Part shown: piece after piece, positions 24,464 to 30,973 of the stretch | Numbering within the stretch: the first letter of the stretch is position 1 | How the letters are laid out: the number at the start of each line of letters is the position of its first letter | Assembly: GCF_024611995.1 (NCBI RefSeq) | Contig: NZ_CP102509.1 | Location: 5,022,001-5,086,000, forward strand | From: Streptomyces sp. NBC_00162 | Lineage (GTDB): Bacteria > Actinomycetota > Actinomycetes > Streptomycetales > Streptomycetaceae | Reading direction: 5' to 3' | DNA: 64,000 bases | The notes under the pieces: model-generated | Database searches by the model: none | Told to the model about the DNA's origin: nothing | Seen by the model: only the letters and a program-made list of their open reading frames with translations | Translations under genes and position numbers: made by a program

Positions 24464-24697
24464 TCAGCTCACGCTCATTCCGCGCTCCGGCCACCGGCCG
24501 GCTTCCTCGCGCATCGCATTGATCTTCCTGGATGCCTTCAGGAAGGTGTAGTCGGTCAGGCCGTCGTCGGCGGCGGACACGCGAGGGCCCTTTTTCATGG
24601 TCAGTTGCCTCGAGAAATTGTCGGGATCATCTCCGAACTCGTAGCGAACCAGCTCTGGGTCCTCGGAGATTTTCCGGAAATAAACGAGCGCAGCCAT
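24464..24697 (-). CDS. small conserved hypothetical protein
   Basis: A 77-aa cytosolic protein starting MAALVYFRKISEDPELVRYE and continuing with a mixed alpha/beta pattern through GPRVSAADDGLTDYTFLKASRKINAMREEAGRWP. There is no signal peptide, membrane helix or cysteine. Codon usage is less GC-extreme at its 5' end than its neighbours. I do not recognise a family, although small proteins of this style are common in Streptomyces. The upstream 219 bp to the serine hydrolase start is shared by the two divergent genes. Confidence 0.55.
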   Translation of the reverse strand: MAALVYFRKISEDPELVRYEFGDDPDNFSRQLTMKKGPRVSAADDGLTDYTFLKASRKINAMREEAGRWPERGMSVS

Positions 24698-24916
24698 TAC
24701 CGGTCACCGCCTTCCCGATCGAACGTACCTTTGCATGGCGCACGGAGTCGGCCAACTTCACTATCTGTCTCGCCCCTGGATCGCTCGTGGCCGCCGTCAA
24801 GGGGAAGCCCGCTCGCCTCGCGGCGTGGGGGGTGCGGGCCTACCCTGGTGCTGCTGCCTTGATCCTTGTGCTCCTACGTGCATTCGTACCGCTTCCCGTA
24901 CGACAGGAGGCATGCC

Positions 24917-26176
24917 GTGAGGCCGACGTACATACGGTTGCGCCGGGCCTGCGTGGCCGCTGCCGCCGCAGGTCTGCTCATCACCCCGGGCGTCGCGGGC
25001 CCCGCGTACGGGGATCCCACCCCGGGGCCGTCCGCCTCCGCCGCCCCCTCCCCGGACAGTGACGCGTACTTCCCGGAGCTCACCCCGGCCGTCGCGGCGA
25101 AGCTGGACGCCGCCGTACAGCGGGTCCTGCGCGAGGCGCAGGTGCCGGGCGTGATCGTGGGCCTCTGGGCTCCCGGCAAGGGGAGCTACGTACGGACCTT
25201 CGGCGTGGCCGACAAGGCCACGGGCTCGCCCATGGAGACCGGCTTCAACATCCGGATCGGCAGCGAGACCAAGACGTTCACGGTCACCGCGCTCCTCGAA
25301 CTCGTCGACCAGGGCAAGCTGGGCCTCGACGACACCATCGGCAAGTACATCAGCGGAGTCCCGAACGGGGACCGCATCACCCTGCGCGAACTGGCGGGCA
25401 TGCGCAGCGGACTGTTCAACTACAGCCTGGACGAGGACTTCAACAAGGCGCTCGCCGCCGGTCCGACACGGCCCTTCACGCCACAGCAGCTGCTCGACTA
25501 CTCCTTCAAGCATCCGGTGCAGTTCGAGCCGGACGCCGACTGGCAGTACAGCAACACCAACCTGATCCTGCTCGGCCTCGTGGTGGAGAAGGTCGGCGGC
25601 AAGCCCATCCAGGAGTTCATCCGCCAGGAGGTGCTGGAGCCGGCCGGGCTGCGGCAGACGGTCTTCCCCACCGACGCGCACTTCCCCGACCCGCACCCGC
25701 AGGGATACACCAACGACACGACCGGAAAGGTCGTGATCGCGACCGACTGGAACCCGTCCTGGGCCTGGGCCGCGGGAGCGATGATCTCCGACCTCATGGA
25801 CCTGCGCAGCTGGGCGCGCACCGTTGCCACCGGCACGCTGCTGACGCCGAAGACCCAGGCCGAGCGGCTGAAGACCACCTCGATCAACGGCATTCCGGGC
25901 GCCGGGTACGGGCTGGGCATCTTCAACGTCCAGGGCTGGATCGGCCACAACGGCTCGCTGCCCGGGTACGAAACCCTGACCGTCTACCTGCCGGAGGCCC
26001 AGGCGACGATGGTCGTGCTGCTCAACACCGACATCCTGCACGAAGGCCAGGAGCCCAGCACCCTCTTCGGCGAGGCCATCACCAGGATCGTGACCCCCGA
26101 CCACGTGTATCCGGGCCACAAGCCGACCGCCCCCAAGCCGACCGCCTCCAAGCCGGCCGCCTCCCCGACCGGCTGA
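24917..26176 (+). CDS. secreted serine hydrolase, class C beta-lactamase/DD-peptidase fold
   Basis: A 419-aa exported protein with a signal peptide (to about residue 31). The catalytic triad motifs of the penicillin-recognising fold are present: S116-E-T-K119, Y211-S-N213, and HNG in WIGHNGSLPGY near residue 338. These fit the D-alanyl-D-alanine carboxypeptidase/esterase branch rather than a dedicated beta-lactamase, but activity cannot be fixed from sequence. The GTG at 24917 has AGGAGG six bases upstream, which decides the start. The C-terminus carries three KPTA(S/P)-type repeats. Confidence 0.85.
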   Translation: MRPTYIRLRRACVAAAAAGLLITPGVAGPAYGDPTPGPSASAAPSPDSDAYFPELTPAVAAKLDAAVQRVLREAQVPGVIVGLWAPGKGSYVRTFGVADKATGSPMETGFNIRIGSETKTFTVTALLELVDQGKLGLDDTIGKYISGVPNGDRITLRELAGMRSGLFNYSLDEDFNKALAAGPTRPFTPQQLLDYSFKHPVQFEPDADWQYSNTNLILLGLVVEKVGGKPIQEFIRQEVLEPAGLRQTVFPTDAHFPDPHPQGYTNDTTGKVVIATDWNPSWAWAAGAMISDLMDLRSWARTVATGTLLTPKTQAERLKTTSINGIPGAGYGLGIFNVQGWIGHNGSLPGYETLTVYLPEAQATMVVLLNTDILHEGQEPSTLFGEAITRIVTPDHVYPGHKPTAPKPTASKPAASPTG

Positions 26177-26178
26177 CG

Positions 26179-27381
26179 CTAACCCGCGGCCCGGGCCAGG
26201 CGCGCCAGCCCCTCCGTGATCTCCTCCGGGGTGTGCGTCGTGAAGGACAGGCGCAGCGTGCGGGGGTCCGGGGGGCCCGTGAAGAAGGGGGATCCAGGGA
26301 CGAAGGCCACGTCGTGGCCGAGGGCCGCCTTGAAGAGGGCCGCCGCGTCGTGGGTCTCCGGGAGGCGGGCCCAGACGAACATGCCGCCCTCCGGGCGGTT
26401 CCAGACCGAGCCCGGCGGGAGGGCGTCGGCCAGGCCCGCCAGCAGGGCGTCTCGGCGGTGCCGGTAGGCCGCGCGGACCGTGGCCACGTGGGCGTCCAGG
26501 TCCACCGCGGACAGGTAGTGCGCGGCGGCCAGCTGGTCCACCGTCGACGTGTGGAGGTCCGCCGCCTGCTTCGTGACCACCGCGGCCCGGCGCAGCGCCT
26601 CCGGCGCCCGCAGCCAGCCCAGCCGCAGCCCCGGCGCCATGACCTTCGAGAAGCTGCCGAGCAGGGCGGTACGGTCCTCCGCTCCCGGGTGCGCCGCCAG
26701 CCACGGCACGTCCGTGCCCTCGTAGCGCAGGTCCCCGTACGGGTCGTCCTCGACCAGCCACAGCCCCAGCCGCGCCGCGATCTGCGCCACCGCCGCCCGG
26801 CGGGCGCCCGGCAGGGTGCGTCCCGTCGGGTTCTGGAAGGTGGGGATGGTGTAGAGCAGCTTGGGACGCTCCCGGGCGACGATCTCCTCCAGGGCTTCGG
26901 GAATGATCCCCTCCGCGTCGCAGGGCACCGCCACCACCCGCGCCCCGGCGAGCCCGAAGCACTGGAGTGCCGCCAGGTAGGTGGGGTTCTCGACGAGCAC
27001 CACGTCCCCGGGCTCGACCAGCACGGCGGTGATGAGCGTGAGGGCCTGCTGCGAGCCCGAGGTGACGAGGACGTCGTCGGCGCCGGTCGGCAGGCCCCGC
27101 GCCGCCGCCCGCCGCGCGACGGCCTCGCGCAGCTCCGGCGCGCCCTCGGTGGTCGAGTACTGGAGCGCCCGCCGCGCCGACACGGCGAAGGCGGCGTCGT
27201 AGGCGGCCCGCAGGCCCTCGGTGTCGAACAGTTCGGGCGCGGGGAGGCCGCCGGCGAAGGAGATCACCCCGGGGCGTTCGGTGAGCGCGAGTATCTCGCG
27301 TACGGGAGAACCCCCCACCGAGGCGGCGCGCGAGGCGAACGCGGGCGGCGACGTGAGAGCGGAGGCGGCGGCAGCAGGCAC
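26179..27381 (-). CDS. PLP-dependent aminotransferase, class I/II (LysN/2-aminoadipate type)
   Basis: A fold-type I aminotransferase. VTSGSQQALTLITAVLVEPG binds the PLP phosphate, YTIPTFQNPTG carries the conserved N-P, DDPYGDLRYEG the D and Y, and GSFSKVMAPGLRLGW the Schiff-base lysine. The closest types are LysN/KAT II-like enzymes that transaminate 2-aminoadipate or aromatic amino acids, also seen as MocR C-terminal domains, but no winged helix is present. GTG 27381 is chosen because GAGGAG lies six bases upstream; an upstream GTG pair near 27441 lacks one. It is convergent with the serine hydrolase, separated by two bases. Confidence 0.85.
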   Translation of the reverse strand: MPAAAASALTSPPAFASRAASVGGSPVREILALTERPGVISFAGGLPAPELFDTEGLRAAYDAAFAVSARRALQYSTTEGAPELREAVARRAAARGLPTGADDVLVTSGSQQALTLITAVLVEPGDVVLVENPTYLAALQCFGLAGARVVAVPCDAEGIIPEALEEIVARERPKLLYTIPTFQNPTGRTLPGARRAAVAQIAARLGLWLVEDDPYGDLRYEGTDVPWLAAHPGAEDRTALLGSFSKVMAPGLRLGWLRAPEALRRAAVVTKQAADLHTSTVDQLAAAHYLSAVDLDAHVATVRAAYRHRRDALLAGLADALPPGSVWNRPEGGMFVWARLPETHDAAALFKAALGHDVAFVPGSPFFTGPPDPRTLRLSFTTHTPEEITEGLARLARAAG

Positions 27382-27481
27382 GGGTGGCTCCTCTGGGAGT
27401 GGGGTGCGGGTATCGTAGCCGTCGAAAGATGCAGGCACCACGTATGTGTCACATGCTGAACGGCCCCCGAGGGCTCGTGAT

Positions 27482-27496
27482 CTGACGCCACATCAG
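27482..27496. promoter_or_regulatory. operator palindrome, near copy of 24386-24400
   Basis: CTGACG-CCA-CATCAG, one base from perfect symmetry and the same half-site and spacing as upstream of the SDR. It lies 13 bases before the ATG at 27510 and about 100 bases from the divergent aminotransferase start. Confidence 0.5.
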
Positions 27497-27509
27497 CTAG
27501 ACCGGTCCC

Positions 27510-28355
27510 ATGACGACAGAAGAGCGGGACACCCGCGCCGAGGACTACGCCGAGCTCGCGGCCGTCGGCCCGTACGGCGTCCGCCCCGGCCATGCGCTGA
27601 TCACCATGGTGGAGCCGCACCCGGGCCACGAGTACGCCTACAACCGCTGGTACGAGGACGACCACTACTACGCCGGCGCCATGGCCATGCCCTGGATGTA
27701 CGCCGGCCGCCGCTGGGTGGCCACCCGCGAGCTCCAGGAGCTGCGCTACCCCGAGAAGTCGGCCGTGGCCCAGCCCGTCACCGCCGGCTGCTACATATCG
27801 ACGTACTGGGTCACCGAGGGCCGCTACGACGAGCACATGAAGTGGACCGTCGGCATCAACAAGCGGCTCAATCGCGACGGCCGGGTCTACCAGGACCGCA
27901 CCCACGTGTTCACGGCCTTCCAGGACCACGAGGCGACCGTCTACCGCGACGGAGCCGCCGGTCCGCGGGACTTCCACGCCCTCGACCACCCGTACGCCGG
28001 TCTTGTCGTGCAGGTCGTCGACGCCGACGGGCCCGAGCAGCGGGCCGAGCTGCTGGAGTGGCTGCGATCACGCGCCCTGCCGAAGCGGCTGCACGGCTCC
28101 CCGGCCGCGATGGTGACGGTCTTCCGCCCCACGCCGCTGCCCGGCGACCGGATGACGTACGTCAAGCAGGTCGAGGGGGTCGACACCCGCCTGACGCTCC
28201 TGTGGTTCCTGGAGCAGGACCCCCGGACCTGCTGGGACCGCTTCCAGGGGCTGGACGCGGAGGTCGCGGAGGCGGGGCTGGGGCGGGTGGAGCTGGTGGC
28301 GCCGTTCATCCCCACGGTGCCGGGGACCGACCGGTACGTCGACCGGCTGAGGTAG
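27510..28355 (+). CDS. conserved hypothetical protein, dimeric alpha/beta-barrel-like
   Basis: A 281-aa protein of unknown function. The opening HALITMVEPHPGHEYAYNRW followed by YEDDHYY resembles the strand-helix start of ferredoxin-like dimeric alpha/beta-barrel proteins (EthD/NIPSNAP-like). A second such half may lie near 160-270 (GLVVQVVDADGPEQRAELLEW and LTLLWFLEQDPRTCWDRF). No signal peptide or membrane helix is present. It shares an operator-like palindrome with the SDR gene, suggesting a role in the same, probably catabolic, pathway. A short hydrophilic tail precedes the fold. Confidence 0.6.
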   Translation: MTTEERDTRAEDYAELAAVGPYGVRPGHALITMVEPHPGHEYAYNRWYEDDHYYAGAMAMPWMYAGRRWVATRELQELRYPEKSAVAQPVTAGCYISTYWVTEGRYDEHMKWTVGINKRLNRDGRVYQDRTHVFTAFQDHEATVYRDGAAGPRDFHALDHPYAGLVVQVVDADGPEQRAELLEWLRSRALPKRLHGSPAAMVTVFRPTPLPGDRMTYVKQVEGVDTRLTLLWFLEQDPRTCWDRFQGLDAEVAEAGLGRVELVAPFIPTVPGTDRYVDRLR

Positions 28356-28421
28356 CCGGAACGCGGACATGGCCGAGCCCCCTCGGCCAGGACGGCGGGC
28401 CGGTCGAGAGGGCTCCAGTCA

Positions 28422-28475
28422 GTGGTGCGGGTACTGCCGGTGGTGCGGGTACTGCGTGTACTGCCTGTGCTGCGG
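28422..28475. repeat. 18-bp direct repeat in an intergenic gap
   Basis: GTGGTGCGGGTACTGC occurs at 28422-28437 and 28440-28455 in an 18-bp register, followed by degenerate copies of the TACTGC/TGCTGC core. It is a minisatellite-like stretch between the 27510 gene and the convergent DUF397 gene. Confidence 0.6.
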
Positions 28476-28514
28476 TTAACGCACTCGGGTCGGTTGGGGA
28501 GCATGCCGTGACGT

Positions 28515-28724
28515 TCAGGCGAGGCGTCCCAGCCGGCCCTCGTTGACGCCGTCGACGAACGAGGTCCAGGAGCCGGGCGCGAAGGTGAGGGACGGGCCGT
28601 CCTGCACCTTCGAGTCGCGGACCGCGATGGCTTCCACAACGGGGGACTTGACCTCGACGCAGGCGCCGTTGGCGGAGTAGGAGGACTTGGTCCAGCTGTG
28701 CGTGGCGCCCTGACGAATAGCCAT
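28515..28724 (-). CDS. DUF397 protein
   Basis: A 69-aa single-unit DUF397 protein: WTKSSYSANGACVEVKSP, IAVRDSK and GSWTSFVDGVNEGRLG. It has the usual W-x-K-S-S-Y-S and C-V-E-V signatures. The ATG at 28724 has GGAGAG nine bases upstream. It lies about 200 bp downstream of an XRE/DUF5753 gene on the same strand, the standard pairing, although here they do not overlap and may have separate promoters. Confidence 0.85.
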   Translation of the reverse strand: MAIRQGATHSWTKSSYSANGACVEVKSPVVEAIAVRDSKVQDGPSLTFAPGSWTSFVDGVNEGRLGRLA

Positions 28725-28932
28725 GTTTCTCTCCGGTTCAGCGAGTAGTTCCGTTTGCCGTGTCGGCCGGCCGGTTCTCCGGCCCGACGTGATCGACGCT
28801 ACCCGCAGCTCCTGACGGGTGAAGGAGGCATTCACCCGACCGAGTGGCATATTCCATTCAGGCCTTCTGTGGCCGGGGAGTGACGGTGTACGGTACCGGC
28901 CCTCCCCGTCGCCCCAGGGGTTTCCTGCTGTT

Positions 28933-29826
28933 TTATCGTGTCTCGCCGACCTTGCCCGCGTATTGGTCGATGATCCCGGAGATGAACTGCCGGGTCTGGT
29001 CGACGTTGAGGGCCTGGGCGCGCAGGTGCTCGTACATCACGCTGTACTTCTGCACGTCGTTGGCCTTCTCCAGGTACAGGTCGCTGGTCACGCCCTCGAT
29101 GTAGACCACCGTCGAGTCGGACGCGTCAGGGAACTCCAGAATCGCGTACTGGCCGTTGACGCCCGGATGCGCGCCGAGCGAGAACGGCATCACCTGCACC
29201 GTGATGTGCGGCTGCTCCGACTGCTCTATCAGGAACTCCAGCTGCCGGATCATCAACTCGGCGTCGCCCACGCACCGGAGCAGCGCGGCCTCGTCGATGA
29301 CCGCCCACAGGCGCAGCGGCCCGAGTTCCGGATTGTTGTTCTCCGTCTCGGAGAGCCGCTTCTGCCGGTGCATCCGGACCTGGACGCGCTTCTCCACGTC
29401 GGCCGGAGCGGTCTCCGGCCACGCGCCGCGGACCAGGGCGTGGGCGTACTCCGTCGTCTGGAGCAGCCCCGGGATCACCAGGGGCTCGTACGTGCGCAGG
29501 CTCGCGGCGTCCGTCTCCAGGCCGATGTAGACGCTGTACGGGATGTCGCCGAAGGCGTGCCACCAGCCCTGCTGGCGGGAGTCCTTCGCCATCTGCATGA
29601 GCGAGTCCACGAGCCGGGGGTCCTCCACCTCGTACACCTCGCACAGGTCGCGTACGTCGCGCTGGCTGATGGACCGGCGGCCGTTCTCCAGCCGGCTGAT
29701 CTTGGACTGGGAGACGAGGAGGCGCTCGGCGACCTGTTCGGCCGTCATGCCCTTGTCCTCGCGGAGCTTGCGCAACTCCATGCCCAGTCGGCGGCGTCGG
29801 ACGGTGGGATTGACATTGGACGCCAC
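28933..29826 (-). CDS. XRE-family regulator with DUF5753
   Basis: A 297-aa protein. The helix-turn-helix (LGMELRKLREDKGMTAEQVA to SKISRLENGRRSIS) spans about residues 14-66. The DUF5753 domain with VIPGLLQTTEYAHALVRG fills the rest. GTG 29826 is used because GGCGGAGG lies ten bases upstream and the residues before it look untranslated. It is partner to the DUF397 gene downstream. No HATPase gene is adjacent, unlike the 11-12 kb module, but a GPP34 gene follows on its upstream side. Confidence 0.83.
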   Translation of the reverse strand: MASNVNPTVRRRRLGMELRKLREDKGMTAEQVAERLLVSQSKISRLENGRRSISQRDVRDLCEVYEVEDPRLVDSLMQMAKDSRQQGWWHAFGDIPYSVYIGLETDAASLRTYEPLVIPGLLQTTEYAHALVRGAWPETAPADVEKRVQVRMHRQKRLSETENNNPELGPLRLWAVIDEAALLRCVGDAELMIRQLEFLIEQSEQPHITVQVMPFSLGAHPGVNGQYAILEFPDASDSTVVYIEGVTSDLYLEKANDVQKYSVMYEHLRAQALNVDQTRQFISGIIDQYAGKVGETR

Positions 29827-30036
29827 GTGAACGGCACCTCCGCCTTCTTCTGTCGTGCAGCTGTCTGTCTCTCTGCGTGTCTGATGTTGAGCAGACTGCC
29901 ACCGAAGGGTGCGGCGGCGCTGGGGAACGGCCGGGAAAAACAGACGCGCGGGGCGTCGGGACCGGTGGACCGGCCTCGTCACCCCGCGCGCTGGCGGCCT
30001 CCGAACCGGGTCTTGGCCGACGTCGGTTACGGCGAT

Positions 30037-30072
30037 GGAACGGGTGGAACGGGTCGAACAGGTCGAACGGGT
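30037..30072. repeat. 9-bp tandem repeat, four copies
   Basis: Four tandem 9-mers: GGAACGGGT, GGAACGGGT, CGAACAGGT, CGAACGGGT, just past the 3' end of the GPP34 gene (stop at 30076). The rest of the 249-bp gap to the XRE start shows no assigned signal. Confidence 0.65.
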
Positions 30073-30075
30073 GGA

Positions 30076-30810
30076 TCAGTGCGCGGCCGCGCGGGCCATC
30101 GCACCCGTCCGGCGCGGCTGCAGCGGAACGCTGCTCGCCGTGGCCCGGGCGGGCGGTACCGGGGCGCGGTCACGGCGTGGCTGTGCGGCCACACCGTTCT
30201 GGACGTCCATCACGGCGTGCGCCACGAGTCCGCCCATGGGGTCGTGCCGGATCAGGTCCCGCAGCCGGGACCTGGACGACCGCCCCTCGTTGCCGGGGTA
30301 CAGGTGCTTGCCGAGTCCGACCGCGTGGGCCAGTGCGGCGAGCGCCGCGGTCCGCGGGTCCGGCGGTACGCCGGTGCGGATCGCAGTGTCCAGCCGGGCA
30401 CGGATCTCCCGGCTGATAGCCGTGTCCGTCGCCTGGTAGCGAGTCGTCGGCAGCACCCCGCACATCTGGCCCGCGACGGCATGGACCATGCCGCAGCGCT
30501 CCAGGTGAGCGAGGTAAATCTGGCGGAGTCCCAGTCGGGGTCCGCCAATCCAGTGGACGGCCCGTACCGGACTGCCGCGCCTGCGCAGCAGTTCCAGTGC
30601 GGAGTCCAGAGTCGGATCTCCTGTCGGCCGTGGCATCACCACGGCGATACGATCCCCGTCAGGGGCTATCCGTCCTGCCAGAGCCAGCTCCACTAGCTGT
30701 GCCCCGGCCAGGCCGAGGTCGAGCGACTGCGGCTGCGCCGTGGTACCCGTGGCCGGGTCCAAGGCGAGCAGCAGAAGCTCCTCCGGAATTGTTCTGCGGC
30801 TCCTGCCCAT
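30076..30810 (-). CDS. GPP34/GOLPH3-like family protein
   Basis: A 244-aa protein beginning with TIPEELLLLALDPATG and GLAGAQLVELALAGRI, the opening helices of the GPP34 (GOLPH3/VPS74) family. In eukaryotes these bind phosphoinositides and Golgi enzymes. In Streptomyces the family is greatly expanded, and its role is unknown, possibly at membranes. TALAALAHAVGLGKHLYPGNE is the typical C-terminal family segment. The tail after residue 205 is low-complexity and basic. It lies upstream of the XRE gene on the same strand. Confidence 0.8.
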   Translation of the reverse strand: MGRSRRTIPEELLLLALDPATGTTAQPQSLDLGLAGAQLVELALAGRIAPDGDRIAVVMPRPTGDPTLDSALELLRRRGSPVRAVHWIGGPRLGLRQIYLAHLERCGMVHAVAGQMCGVLPTTRYQATDTAISREIRARLDTAIRTGVPPDPRTAALAALAHAVGLGKHLYPGNEGRSSRSRLRDLIRHDPMGGLVAHAVMDVQNGVAAQPRRDRAPVPPARATASSVPLQPRRTGAMARAAAH

Positions 30811-30973
30811 CCATGCCTCCCCGCGTGGATGAGTGACAGGGTGACGCCTCTCACATTCATCTGTCGAGAGCGCGTGGCCGCTTTGTGGGGGAACCCGCAG
30901 CTATGTCGTTCTCGTCTATCACGTGGGCGATGCCCCCTAGACGGGACACTGTTAGACATTCGGACAGCCGGAC

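Noticed and set aside
30037..30072. Tandem repeats as a CRISPR array
   Set aside because: Units are 9 bp and contiguous, without spacers or cas genes.
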